From NCBI GenBank assembly GCA_022566535.1, contig JADFIR010000008.1, positions 26,826 to 90,825 on the forward strand: a DNA stretch of 64,000 nucleotides, written 5' to 3'. A program made the position numbers and the translations under genes. This stretch comes from Planctomycetota bacterium (lineage in GTDB: Bacteria; Planctomycetota; Phycisphaerae; Phycisphaerales; SM1A02). The notes under the pieces are model-generated. The model did not search any database. It was not told where the DNA came from and was given only the letters and a program-made list of their open reading frames with translations. Shown here piece by piece: positions 52,955 through 61,710 of this stretch; the first letter of the stretch is position 1, and every line of letters starts with the position of its first letter.

Positions 52955-53018
52955 AAGGCATCAAGGCATTAAGGAATCATGGAATCATGGCCTCAAGGCA
53001 TCGAGGCATCATGGCACA
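52955..53018. repeat. Octanucleotide tandem array
   Basis: Eight consecutive 8-base units: AAGGCATC, AAGGCATT, AAGGAATC, ATGGAATC, ATGGCCTC, AAGGCATC, GAGGCATC, ATGGCACA. It lies between gyrA and exbD, next to the structured element. On the minus strand it reads as GATGCCTT-type units upstream of exbD. Confidence 0.85.
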
Positions 53019-53078
53019 AACGCGCCATCGAGACCAGCCGGGGGGACTCAACACAAACAATGAAGATCGCCGGCCGTC

Positions 53079-55697
53079 TCAGGAGTCATCGCCGCCGGTG
53101 TTGGGGCCGTTGTCGTCGTCGGATTCAGCCACGCAAGCAGTGGCGATCACCCGGTCGTTGGGCTTGAGATTGACCAGGCGGACGCCCTGGGTGTTTCGAC
53201 CGATGCGGGAGATGGAGTCGGCGCCCACGCGGACGATCATCCCCTGTTCGCTGACGAACATGAGACTGTCGGTTTTCTTGACGGCGCGGATGGCGACGAC
53301 CCGGCCGTTGCGAGCGGTTGTGCGGATGTCGATGCGGCCCTTGCCGCCGCGGCTCTGGGGGCGGGTCGTGCCGTCTTCGGCATGGACGAGGTAGTCCGAC
53401 AGCCCTGTGCGCTTGCCATAGCCGTTGGCGGTGACGGTGAGCAGGTCGGCTCCATCGTCGGCGCGGATCAGGCCGACCACCTCATCGCCCGGTCGAAGCT
53501 CGACGCCCTTGACACCGGCCGTGCTGCGCCCCATCACCCGCGCGTCATTTTCATCGAAGCGGATCGCCATGCCGGAGGCAGTGGCCAGCACCACGTGATC
53601 CATGCCGCTTGTGTGCACCACGTCGATCAACCGATCGCCTTCGTTGAGGTTGATGGCGATGATGCCCGCTCGATGAACGTTGCGATAATCCGCAAGCGCC
53701 GTGCGCTTCACCCGACCTTGGGCGGTGGCGAAGAAAAGAAAATCCTCCGATCGCTCGAAGTCCTCGATGTTCAGGAAGGCGACCACCCGTTCGTCCGGCC
53801 TCAGCTGTAGCAGGTTCACGATCGCCCGGCCTTTGGCGTTCCGCGACATCTCGGGAATCTTGAACACCTTCATCTTGAACAGGCGACCGGAATTGGTGAA
53901 GCACAGCAGGTCGTCGTGCGTCGAAGCGGCGAACAGTTGCTCGATGAAGTCGCCCTCGCGGGCGTCTGATCCCCTGATGCCGCGCCCGCCGCGGCGCTGC
54001 TCGCGGTAGGTCTCGGTGGGCAGGCGCTTCACATAGCCCTGATGCGAGATGGTGACCACCACATCATGCTCGGCGATGAGGTCGGCGATCTCGAAGTCTT
54101 CCGCTTCGTCGCGCTCGATCACCGTCTTGCGCTCGTCGCCGAACTTCTCGCGCAGCTCGCGCGCGTCGGCGCGAATGATATTCAGAATCTCGGCCTCCTC
54201 CCCAAGGATCTGCTGGTAGCGGTCAATCTCACCCAGCAGCTTGGTGTAGTCGCCGGTGAGCTTCTCGATCTCCAGCCCCACGAGCTGAATCAGCCGCAGG
54301 GACCCGATTGCGTCAGCCTGAACACTGGTGAGCCGTACGCCCTCGCCGACGTTAGACTGCTCGATCAGCGGCCTCGGCACCAGTGAGGCGTAGTCGTGGT
54401 CCCGGGCGATCCGAAACCGCCAGGCCAACAGTTTCTGGATCGCTTCTTCGCGTGTGCTGCTGCTGCGGATCAGCGCAATGACCTGGTCGATGTCGCAGAC
54501 GGCGTAGATCAGCCCTTCGAGTTTGTGTGCCTGCTTCTGGGCTTCGCGCAACAGGTATTCCGTGCGCCGGCGAATGACGTCTCGGCGGTGGTCGATGTAG
54601 CACTGGATCAGCTGCCGTAGTCCGAGCGTCCGCGGCTGACGATTCACCAGCGCGATGTTGATGATCGAGTACGCCGACTGCAACGGCGTGTACTGATACA
54701 GTTGCTTCTCGACGACTTCGGCGTCGGCGCCTTGCTTCAGATAGACGACGATCCGCGTCCGGTGCGACTTGCCCGAGAAGTTCTTGACGTCGGAGATGTC
54801 GGGTATTCGACCCACCCTGGCCACATCAACGATGCGCTCGATCAGGTTGTTCTGGACAACCTGATAGGGGATCTCGTCGATGATGATCGTTTGGCGGTTC
54901 CGGATGGTCTCGAGATGTGTCTTGCCGCGGATAACGATGCGGCCCCGGCCGGTGGCGTAAGCCGCGATGATCCCCGCCCGGCCTTGGATCGCTCCGCCGG
55001 TGGGAAAGTCCGGGCCGGGGAGAACCTCCATGAGCTCTTCAAGGGCGATCTCGGGCTTGTCGATCACCGCGATGATCGCGTCGCAGACCTCCCGGATGTT
55101 GTGCGGCGGGCTCGAGCAGGCCATGCCCACGGCGATGCCGGTTGACCCGTTGATCAGCAGGTTGGGGAGCTTGCCGGGCAAAACGGTCGGCTCGCGGCGC
55201 GTCTCGTCGTAGTTGGATCGGAAGTCGACCGTGTCGAGGTTGAGATCTTCGAGCAACTCGACAGCGGCGGCAGTCATGCGGGCCTCGGTGTACCGCATCG
55301 CCGCAGGGGGGTCGCCGTCGATGGACCCGAAGTTGCCCTGCTTGTCGATCAGCCGGTAGCGGATCTTCCAGTCCTGGCCCATGTTGACCAGGGTGGGGTA
55401 GATGACCGATTCCCCGTGCGGGTGGTAGTTGCCGGAGGTGTCGCCGCAAATCTTGGCGCACTTACGGTGCTTGGCCCGCGAGCCGAGGTTCAGATCATTC
55501 ATCGCCACCAGGATTCGCCGCTGCGACGGCTTCAGCCCGTCCCGCACGTCCGGGAGCGCCCGGTCCATGATCGTGGACATCGCGTAGGTGAGATAACTGT
55601 CGTGCAGCTCGCGCTCGATCGACTGATCGACGATGTGTCCGGCGTTGGAGGGGCCGGAGCCACCGGATGCAATGGCGGTGTCGGAGATGCCAGCCAT
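53079..55697 (-). CDS. gyrA: DNA gyrase subunit A
   Basis: The 872-residue protein has the GyrA cleavage core with the active-site Arg-Tyr pair at R135-Y136 ([12 protein letters not shown]), a coiled-coil arm, and a C-terminal beta-pinwheel with the GyrA box QRRGGRG (residues near 570), which marks gyrase rather than topoisomerase IV. The quinolone region reads [16 protein letters not shown], with Ser at the S83-equivalent (S97) and Pro at the D87-equivalent (P101). The C-terminus is acidic (ESDDDNGPN). gyrB is not in the window. Confidence 0.97.
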   Translation of the reverse strand: MAGISDTAIASGGSGPSNAGHIVDQSIERELHDSYLTYAMSTIMDRALPDVRDGLKPSQRRILVAMNDLNLGSRAKHRKCAKICGDTSGNYHPHGESVIYPTLVNMGQDWKIRYRLIDKQGNFGSIDGDPPAAMRYTEARMTAAAVELLEDLNLDTVDFRSNYDETRREPTVLPGKLPNLLINGSTGIAVGMACSSPPHNIREVCDAIIAVIDKPEIALEELMEVLPGPDFPTGGAIQGRAGIIAAYATGRGRIVIRGKTHLETIRNRQTIIIDEIPYQVVQNNLIERIVDVARVGRIPDISDVKNFSGKSHRTRIVVYLKQGADAEVVEKQLYQYTPLQSAYSIINIALVNRQPRTLGLRQLIQCYIDHRRDVIRRRTEYLLREAQKQAHKLEGLIYAVCDIDQVIALIRSSSTREEAIQKLLAWRFRIARDHDYASLVPRPLIEQSNVGEGVRLTSVQADAIGSLRLIQLVGLEIEKLTGDYTKLLGEIDRYQQILGEEAEILNIIRADARELREKFGDERKTVIERDEAEDFEIADLIAEHDVVVTISHQGYVKRLPTETYREQRRGGRGIRGSDAREGDFIEQLFAASTHDDLLCFTNSGRLFKMKVFKIPEMSRNAKGRAIVNLLQLRPDERVVAFLNIEDFERSEDFLFFATAQGRVKRTALADYRNVHRAGIIAINLNEGDRLIDVVHTSGMDHVVLATASGMAIRFDENDARVMGRSTAGVKGVELRPGDEVVGLIRADDGADLLTVTANGYGKRTGLSDYLVHAEDGTTRPQSRGGKGRIDIRTTARNGRVVAIRAVKKTDSLMFVSEQGMIVRVGADSISRIGRNTQGVRLVNLKPNDRVIATACVAESDDDNGPNTGGDDS

Positions 55698-55750
55698 GGG
55701 TGTGCGAAGCGCGAGTTTGTTGCGGAAACGACCGCTGCATTCTATCAGAT

Positions 55751-56356
55751 TTACGCATCCGGCGAGGCGTCGATCGGCAGCGTATCGGCTTTAACGGGCG
55801 GCCGATCCCCGCGTGGCTTTGCCGCCCCGACCAGGTACTCCCGATTGCCTTCGCTCCCAGCTCGGCGACCGCTCTTTGCGCCCCGGATGGGCGAGAGGGT
55901 CATGGCCGTCACCGCGGCCCCAAGCCCGCCGAACTCGCCAAGCACCCGCTGCACAACCGCCTCCGCGTGCTGGGGCGCAAGCACGCCATCGATCAGCAGC
56001 GACGTCTTCTCGTCGCCGGCAAGCTCGTAATGAGGCTTGATGAGGCTGATGATTCGCCCGCCCGGCCCAAGCCAGCGCAGCGCAGCGGGGATCGCATGAC
56101 GCTGCCGTGTCCAGCCCAGGTCGATCACCACCAGATCCAGGTTCGCCGCTTGCGACTTCGCGTGCAGCACATTTGTCCGCTCCATGACCGCCACCCGTGG
56201 ATCGGTCCGCAGGCGATAGTCCAGCACGCCATAGCCCGTGTCGATGGCATAGACCTTCGCCGCCCCGTGCTGAAGCAGGCAGTCCGTGAACCCGCCCACG
56301 TGGCACCCGAAGTCAGCGCAGATCAGCCCAGTCACATTGACCTTGAATTCGCGCAA
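55751..56356 (-). CDS. TlyA/FtsJ-like methyltransferase
   Basis: The methyltransferase domain has the SAM-binding motif ICADFGCHVGGFTDCLLQHGA, the AIDTGYGVLDYRLR strand, LDLVVIDLG and the catalytic-region K in IISLIKPHYE, as in the TlyA-like rRNA methyltransferases. TTG 56356 is the first usable start. The frame stays open back to 56422 and encodes the family's YVSRAGVKLEHAL lead, but no ATG, GTG or TTG codon lies in that extension (stop at 56425-56423). So either a non-standard start or a small sequence error removes the true N-terminus. Confidence 0.82.
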   Translation of the reverse strand: MREFKVNVTGLICADFGCHVGGFTDCLLQHGAAKVYAIDTGYGVLDYRLRTDPRVAVMERTNVLHAKSQAANLDLVVIDLGWTRQRHAIPAALRWLGPGGRIISLIKPHYELAGDEKTSLLIDGVLAPQHAEAVVQRVLGEFGGLGAAVTAMTLSPIRGAKSGRRAGSEGNREYLVGAAKPRGDRPPVKADTLPIDASPDA

Positions 56357-56422
56357 CGCATGCTCAAGCTTGACCCCCGCGCGCGAGACGTATTTCTTGT
56401 CCTGGGCCTGCGTAGTGATAGT

Positions 56423-56784
56423 TCAACAATAGCTCCGACTGCAAGAGGGGGAGAAAATCGGCGAAAGCGGTCACGCTAGTTGTCTTGAATCGCTAGCCTC
56501 GCCCGGAAGGGCGAGGGGTCGGCAGGTACCGTTTACGGCTGGATGCAGTCGTTTGTGACGCGCGACTTCGGATCAGGACACTCCGGCGGGCTTCCAGGAC
56601 CAGCCACCGGCTCTCCCGCCTCGATGCGCGCGGCCCAAGGCCGGCCGTTAGGGCCGTCGATCCTTGTTCCTGGACAGTTCGGTCAGCGCCACTCATGCGC
56701 ACGCCCGCGCACGGACTCAAACAGATCATCCTGACACTTTTTCCATCCCGGTATCTTCTGTTGAGTCTTGGGTCTTGACGGGAG
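56423..56784. other. Non-coding gap between methyltransferase and low-GC island
   Basis: It contains one reverse-orientation REP-like hairpin, TAGCC with CCTCGCCC-GGAA-GGGCGAGG (56494-56516). No gene was recognised in the rest; the open frames there have unlikely composition. Confidence 0.5.
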
Positions 56785-57489
56785 TTACTTGATTAGCAAT
56801 TCATTTGGTGAAAGCGCCTCGCGTACTCTCGCTATCTCGCCGTCAATGAGGGACGGTTCGACAACACTCTCGATTATCACAGGTATTCCACGGGGGAGCC
56901 GCGACGCAACTCTTTGATATGCATATATTGCGGCAGTTGACAACGGAAGATGTGCGCCCGCTCCATTTATATCGCTAATGTGCAGTTGGGCTATGCGGCT
57001 CCCCATTGCGTCGATGAGCTCTACGGCTTGGCTCATAGTTGGATCTACTTGACGAATATGTGCCAAGTCGAGACACAGGCGAGCTTCTGGCAGCCTGTCG
57101 AAAATGCAGGTCAATTCCTTTGAGGTCCGGCCAAAGGATTTTCGCTTATCCATGTTCTCAATGCAAAGCCGCTTCCCAAGAGGTATCCACACGGAATGAT
57201 CACGAATAACATCAGGATGAGCAATAACATTCCAATCGTGAGGAACCTCATCCATCAAACGCTTAGCAACCTGGATCTCCATGGCTTCGCCATAGTCACC
57301 TGGTGCGTGAATAGCAACATAACGAAATCCATTAAGCTCAAGAGAATCTAGCGACTGCAGTAGTGGATCAAACTCCCTCAGTCGCAATGCGGACAGTTCG
57401 ACCGCGGACGCGTTTGTTCCTTCAAGGGCACAGAGAGCCGCGTTGAAATCACCACCTGAAAGAGCGCCGGTTGAAAAGCCAATGATCAT
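56785..57489 (-). CDS. TIM-barrel protein (AP endonuclease 2 / sugar-phosphate isomerase-like)
   Basis: ATG 57489 gives 234 residues. The sequence follows the pattern of the xylose isomerase/endonuclease IV-like TIM-barrel group with metal ligand candidates H61 (AIHAPGDY), H91 (IAHPD), E111 (CIENMD), D141 and H144 (LDLAH), H170 (LHISD) and E207 (IIESVV). The active metal site therefore looks complete. It starts one base after the upstream nucleotidyltransferase gene ends, so the two form an operon. Base composition of this region is clearly lower in GC than its surroundings (25 of 60 bases in 57181-57240). The substrate is unknown; alternatives are a repair endonuclease-like or isomerase-like activity. 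Confidence 0.75.
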   Translation of the reverse strand: MIIGFSTGALSGGDFNAALCALEGTNASAVELSALRLREFDPLLQSLDSLELNGFRYVAIHAPGDYGEAMEIQVAKRLMDEVPHDWNVIAHPDVIRDHSVWIPLGKRLCIENMDKRKSFGRTSKELTCIFDRLPEARLCLDLAHIRQVDPTMSQAVELIDAMGSRIAQLHISDINGAGAHLPLSTAAIYAYQRVASRLPRGIPVIIESVVEPSLIDGEIARVREALSPNELLIK

Positions 57490-57490
57490 G

Positions 57491-58600
57491 TCAGAATAAA
57501 CCATATTCCATCGCGAACTTCGTGAGTTCGTCGTTTGTCTTAAAGAAAAGTGTTGTCAGTGATTGTTGGAACATCCGACTGATCTCCTGGACACGGATAA
57601 ATAGCTCATCGGTTTGTGCTTCGGTTGTGGGCAAATGTTCCAAGTGGTCTCTGTTTTCACGGCTGTCCAGGATTTCTAGAAACGAGTCGTAGGCGTCGAA
57701 CATCTCTTTGATTGTCTTGTCATCGCAATACTCTCGGGCAGCATGCGCGAGAATGAAAAGGGGAGGAGGATCCAGCATTGAGCGTAGGTGTCCAACACGC
57801 GGCTCGAGTTCATCCTTTCCGGCGGGCTCATCGTATTCCGGTCGTGGGTACAGTCGATCTGACTTCGCTCCAAAACAAGCCAGCAGCCCTGCGACGAAAA
57901 TCAGTTTTCGTGAGAAACGTAGCTTGAGGTTACGAAGAGCCCACTTAGCATCACCGCGCTCCCAGCGCTTGCTTGCGTAATCAACTGCCATCGTACGCCA
58001 GAATCGCACGATGTCGTTGAGCAGAAAGCGTGGCACTCTGGAGCGATCCGGGTCAGAAGTAACGCGGCTCATATCGTCCACCATGTAACGGTGAATAATC
58101 GCACGGAGAACTTGATCCCGAACATCGTCTGGTCGTCCGCTTGCGCTACTTCCGATTGAGGCTGACTCTATCAGGAGTAAGATGCGGCGAGTCGTGTTTT
58201 GGTTTGTGTCGTTCTCGCCTCCAATGTAGTGAACGAGTTCATGACTGAAAGTCATCCCACCGAATGTGCCAGCTGGACCAGGCTCCGTGAACCCATCCCG
58301 CTTCAGCAACTCTTCAATCTGTTGCGCAACACTCATATGACCCGGATCGACCGGACCGTCAATGAGCAGCGTCCAATCGACATCACTGCCGGAAGTCCAC
58401 TCTTTGCGAGCAAGTGATCCAAATGTCAATAAGCCGGTGTCCGCTGGGACTTTGATTTCACGTAGGGTCTCCTCGATCTCCTGTCGAGTTTCATCAGCCT
58501 TATCAGTGGCTGCGTTGATATGCTTCCATGAAACGCCCAGGCGCGTCTGTAAATCTTGTAGCAGTGAATTCTGTCCTTGGTCTATCACTTGAGTTGTCAT
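57491..58600 (-). CDS. Polymerase-beta-type nucleotidyltransferase
   Basis: The 369-residue protein has the nucleotidyltransferase signature: GS at residues 61-62 (TFGSLARKEW) and DxD at D73/D75 (GSDVDWTLLIDG). A third carboxylate may be in the RRILLLIES segment. The C-terminal 200 residues are helical (LNDIVRFWRTMAVDYASKRW, FLEILDSREN, RVQEISRMFQQSLTTLFF), as in CD-NTase and GlnD/DUF294-type enzymes. It could transfer nucleotides to proteins, RNA or small molecules. It has its own promoter-like sequence and precedes a TIM-barrel gene by one base. The region is lower in GC than its neighbours, and gene relics flank it. Confidence 0.82.
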   Translation of the reverse strand: MTTQVIDQGQNSLLQDLQTRLGVSWKHINAATDKADETRQEIEETLREIKVPADTGLLTFGSLARKEWTSGSDVDWTLLIDGPVDPGHMSVAQQIEELLKRDGFTEPGPAGTFGGMTFSHELVHYIGGENDTNQNTTRRILLLIESASIGSSASGRPDDVRDQVLRAIIHRYMVDDMSRVTSDPDRSRVPRFLLNDIVRFWRTMAVDYASKRWERGDAKWALRNLKLRFSRKLIFVAGLLACFGAKSDRLYPRPEYDEPAGKDELEPRVGHLRSMLDPPPLFILAHAAREYCDDKTIKEMFDAYDSFLEILDSRENRDHLEHLPTTEAQTDELFIRVQEISRMFQQSLTTLFFKTNDELTKFAMEYGLF

Positions 58601-58689
58601 GTGACGGTCTGCGACTCCGGCAGCGAGAAATCATCGAGCGTTTGAGCTGTGGAAACCATGATTTGACAGCTCGCTCACATTTTCTAATT

Positions 58690-58719
58690 ATGTTAGGTAT
58701 TAGTTAGCCAGCCTGTCAA
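58690..58719 (-). promoter_or_regulatory. Sigma-70-type promoter for the nucleotidyltransferase operon
   Basis: Read on the minus strand, TTGACA (58719-58714) is followed after 18 bases by TAACAT (58695-58690), four of six matches to the -10 consensus. Transcription would begin about 80 bases before the start codon at 58600. A second TTGACA on the plus strand at about 58662 with TAATTA 16 bases later could be a divergent promoter. Confidence 0.55.
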
Positions 58720-58755
58720 GGAACAAGGCTGGGGTAATACCCAACAACAACGTCG

Positions 58756-58848
58756 CACCGAATTGCGATTGCGCTGTTGACATTGATTTTGGATGGAATT
58801 GTCGGCGCGACCGATCTTGTCGCACTACTCGCGGCATGGGGAAAAACC
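58756..58848 (+). pseudogene. Relic of a dockerin-like planctomycete protein tail
   Basis: Frame 1 gives NCDCAVDID and, after a one-base shift at 58788, frame 2 gives LDGIVGATDLVALLAAWGKT. Joined they match the usual C-terminal DLDGDGxVGxxDLLALLAAWG tail of planctomycete extracellular proteins. No upstream coding region is preserved, so this is a decayed fragment. Confidence 0.65.
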
Positions 58849-59011
58849 CAGGGAAGAAGAAGGTGTCAGAATGATTGTCTTCTCATGCTCGGCGGTGGCA
58901 ATACTGTGAGACGATGGGACGGCCGCCACGGATCGCCGAGCCGGGCATTCATTCCAGCACACCCTTGCGATTCTGCGCACCTTGCCGTCGGGCGGTGATG
59001 GCGCCGTTGGG

Positions 59012-59518
59012 TCATTGGATTCCGACGATTGCGATCTTGGCCCGGTCGGCGGCGGTGAGGACGGCTGCTTTGTCAATCAGTCTGACCCGGCCGGTGCCGA
59101 GCGCCACACAGCGCCCGCCGGCCTTGGCCAAGCGCTCAATCGTATCGACATCAATCGTCGGCATATCGCTCGTCGGGTCGTGGTCGGCCCGGGCGGTCTT
59201 GAGCAATGTCCAACCCTTGGCCCGGCACAGGCCCGCAGCCCGCTCGATCAGAGCCGCGGTGCCTTCGGCCGCCTCCACGGCAATCACATCGTGGTCGCGC
59301 ACCGCCATCGCCCGGCCGGCGTCGAGCTCGACCACCTGTTCCAGCAGCGGCCAGCCGAAGTCGATATCGGCCTGCTGCCGGCGGCCGGGCCGCACCGAGC
59401 CCATCACCCCTTCGCTCGCCAGATGCTCCGGGATGTGTGTCGTTGTGTCGATCAGCGTGGGTCCATCTCGGTGTGGTTCACGAGCTACCGCCGCCGTTTC
59501 CTTAGCGACGAAGCAGCG
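59012..59518 (-). pseudogene. lpxI: LpxI C-terminal fragment (UDP-2,3-diacylglucosamine pyrophosphatase)
   Basis: The frame encodes the C-terminal half of LpxI: DTTTHIPEHLASEGVM, DIDFGWPLLEQVVELDAG, AVEAAEGTAALIERAAGLC and MPTIDVDTIERLAKAGGRCVALGTG, ending AIVGIQ. The N-terminal Rossmann-like half is missing: the frame starts after a stop at 59521-59519 and is joined upstream to a hicA fragment. Only GTG 59407 could start translation. LpxI makes lipid X in lipid A synthesis; this copy is probably inactive. Confidence 0.72.
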
Positions 59519-59636
59519 CTAGGAACTCATCAACCGTCAACCCTGCTTGCCGAATGATTGCGCGCAGTGTTCCGCGGTCGAGCTCTCGATGGTCGGGTAT
59601 GGTGGTGCTCCCGGGATGGTCTCGCTCGGCCATCAT
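59502..59636 (-). pseudogene. hicA: HicA toxin C-terminal remnant
   Basis: The 44-residue frame reads MMAERDHPGSTTIPDHRELDRGTLRAIIRQAGLTVDEFLALLRR. The last 30 residues match the end of HicA mRNA-interferase toxins (PxH...GTLRxIIRQAGLTxxEFLxLL). The N-terminal part with the usual GSH catalytic histidine is missing. It runs directly into the lpxI fragment. Confidence 0.7.
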
Positions 59637-59846
59637 GGAGGGGGTGTCCTCATCGCCTCTGGAATCGGATGCCCGGTCGTGACAACTGCTCGCGGGCTCT
59701 CTAGATCCGCGGCGGATTCACGAGCCGAGACAGGTCGTCCATCAGACGACACCGCATGGGAATATGCAAGCCAAGTCCCCGACGGATATGCCGAGAACGC
59801 GACCGGGTGTGTTCCGCGCTTGTCATCGATTACCCCTAGCCCACCG
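59637..59846. other. Gap between hicA remnant and DUF6941-like gene
   Basis: I see no convincing gene. Open frames in this stretch (for example one with YPSGTWLAYSHAVSSDGRPV) have no known counterpart and start or end poorly. Confidence 0.4.
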
Positions 59847-60260
59847 CTAGTCTGAGTCGCGCTCATGCTCCTGCTCCTTCTTGGGTGGCCGGCTGCCAAC
59901 TGTGATCGTCCACGAATCAAGCTCAACGTTGTCCACTCTCACGAAGAAAACGTATCGACCATGCTTCTGAAAGGCCACAGCAAGGCCCAGAATCAAGTTG
60001 TTCACGCCACCACCTTGGGGCACTGCAAACTGCCCCTTCAGCGGAGGTAATGCCTGTTGGCCATCCTCGTCCATGCATTTGATGTCGAAGTCGTGATTCC
60101 CCATATCGGACAATTCCGACTCAATGCGAACCACCAAGGTTGCTTGGAGCGGGATGGGCGGGTTGTCGCCCCAAACATGGGTGATCCCTGCTCTGAGCAT
60201 GCTTATCGTGCCATCGGGATGCCCTGTTGCAGCTGCGGCTAATATCAACTTCGCTTTCAT
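59847..60260 (-). CDS. DUF6941-like protein
   Basis: ATG 60260 gives 137 residues. The start MKAKLILAAAATGHPDGTISMLRAG and the layout NILG-like lead, LVVRIESELSDMGNHDFDIKCMDEDGQ and QFAVPQGGGVNNLILGLAVAFQKHGRYVFFVRVDNVELD match my memory of the DUF6941 family, a beta-sandwich protein of unknown function. The C-terminus is charged. It lies between hicB and the hicA remnant. Confidence 0.68.
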   Translation of the reverse strand: MKAKLILAAAATGHPDGTISMLRAGITHVWGDNPPIPLQATLVVRIESELSDMGNHDFDIKCMDEDGQQALPPLKGQFAVPQGGGVNNLILGLAVAFQKHGRYVFFVRVDNVELDSWTITVGSRPPKKEQEHERDSD

Positions 60261-60305
60261 TCCCGTCAATCTAGCGGGTTGCGGGCGAGGAACACCCACG
60301 GGGCG

Positions 60306-60482
60306 CTATTCTTGGGCTCGACGCCCCAGCTTCCTTGCCGCGTCGATCCACTGGCCGATCGCCTGTCGGATGTTGGCGATGGCTTCTTCCTTGCTCTTGC
60401 CTTGGCTGATGCAACCGGGCAGGCTGGGTACCTCAGCTACCCAGTAACCATCTTCGCCGGGATGGAGTACGACCTGTCTCAT
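60306..60482 (-). CDS. hicB: HicB-family antitoxin (short form)
   Basis: ATG 60482 gives 58 residues: MRQVVLHPGEDGYWVAEVPS, then LPGCISQGKSKEEAIANIRQ, the HicB RNase H-like fold signature. There is no room for a DNA-binding tail. HicB normally binds HicA; here the nearest HicA is a broken remnant 670 bases downstream, with another gene between. Confidence 0.85.
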   Translation of the reverse strand: MRQVVLHPGEDGYWVAEVPSLPGCISQGKSKEEAIANIRQAIGQWIDAARKLGRRAQE

Positions 60483-60579
60483 CGCTGGTGAAAGTGTAGA
60501 TCGGTTTGGCGGCGGAGCAACTTTTGTCGCCTGGCGATGGTCGTGGGGGAGATCCTTGTGGGTTGCGGCGGTCGCTACC

Positions 60580-61710
60580 ATGCACGGGATGGTGTGGCTG
60601 GTCTTGAGTTTGATCGTGGTTGGGCTGGCGATCAGCCTGCCGATCACGGCGCTGTTGCTGGTGACCGGGCGGCGAAGCGGGGCGCTGGATTCCGCCGGAG
60701 CGCCCGGGCACGAGAAGGTTTTGCGCGCCGTGCCGAACACCGGCGGGCTGGCGATCTTTCTTGCCGTCGCTGGACCAATCGCTTGTGCCCTGGCGGCGGT
60801 ATGGGTGGCCGATCAAGAAACCTGGGCCCGCTGGCTGCCGGCTATTGAGCCTCATCTGGATCGGATCTGGCACACCATGCCCACCGCCCTGGCCATGCTC
60901 GCGGCCATGAGCGTGCTGCATCTGATGGGGTTGATCGACGATCGACGAAGCCTGGGACCCTGGATCAAGCTCGCCGTTCAGTGCACCGTCGCGGCGGTGA
61001 TGGTGGTGTGGTTCGACGTGCGTCTGCTGGAACTGCTCGGCACCTGGCCGAGCATCATCATCACGATCCTCTGGATCGTTGCGGTCACCAACGCCATCAA
61101 CTTCATGGACAACATGGATGGCCTGGCGGCGGGGGTGAGCGCGATCGCCGCGGCGCTGTTCATGGCTGCCTGCATCGTCAACCACCAGTGGTTCATCGCG
61201 GCGACGCTGGCGCTGCTGATCGGCGCATTGATCGGGTTCCTCATCTTCAATTTCCACCCGGCCAGGATCTTCATGGGCGACGGCGGGTCGTTGGTTGTCG
61301 GCTTCCTTTTGGCGATCCTCACCGCTCGAACGACGTATTACACCGGTGAAGCCGAATATCCGCTCGGCGGGGGGTGGTACAGCGTCTTCATGCCCCTGAT
61401 TGTCCTGGCCATTCCGTTGTATGACCTCGTCTCGGTGACGCTGATACGACTCACACAAGGCCGTAATCCCCTTGTCGGTGATCAACAACATTTCTCGCAC
61501 CGGCTCGTGCAGCGGGGGCTGTCACCGCGCGGCGCGGTCGTGGTGATCTGGGCAGCCACCGCCGTCACCGGCATCGGAGGCGTGGCCCTGGCCCGGCTCG
61601 TCGCCTGGCAGGCGATCCTCGTCGGCGTACAGACACTGCTGGTGCTGCTGATGATCGCGCTGCTCGAACATGCGTCGCGTCGTGCGGTTGCCGGGAATCG
61701 AGCTACGTGA
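60580..61710 (+). CDS. WecA/MraY-family undecaprenyl-phosphate sugar transferase
   Basis: The protein of about 376 residues has the polyprenol-phosphate N-acetylhexosamine-1-phosphate transferase motifs: DDRRSLGPWIK (Mg2+-binding DD), NAINFMDNMDGLAAG, and HPARIFMGDGGSLVVGF. It should start assembly of a polysaccharide on undecaprenyl phosphate. ATG 60580 is used; TTG 60556 has GGGGGAG upstream and ATG 60589 is also possible. It overlaps the next gene by four bases (GTGA). Confidence 0.9.
   Translation: MHGMVWLVLSLIVVGLAISLPITALLLVTGRRSGALDSAGAPGHEKVLRAVPNTGGLAIFLAVAGPIACALAAVWVADQETWARWLPAIEPHLDRIWHTMPTALAMLAAMSVLHLMGLIDDRRSLGPWIKLAVQCTVAAVMVVWFDVRLLELLGTWPSIIITILWIVAVTNAINFMDNMDGLAAGVSAIAAALFMAACIVNHQWFIAATLALLIGALIGFLIFNFHPARIFMGDGGSLVVGFLLAILTARTTYYTGEAEYPLGGGWYSVFMPLIVLAIPLYDLVSVTLIRLTQGRNPLVGDQQHFSHRLVQRGLSPRGAVVVIWAATAVTGIGGVALARLVAWQAILVGVQTLLVLLMIALLEHASRRAVAGNRAT

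Noticed and set aside
56497..56516. Rho-independent terminator after the low-GC operon
   Set aside because: The hairpin lacks a following T-run on either strand and fits the dispersed REP-like family better.
56543..56734. 63-residue plus-strand frame in the gap at 56.6 kb
   Set aside because: Low-complexity composition, no plausible start signal and a poor fit to coding sequence; probably non-coding.
59633..59926. 97-residue minus-strand frame near the hicA remnant
   Set aside because: Composition and motifs match no family, and it overlaps the DUF6941-like gene start region without a clear ribosome-binding site.
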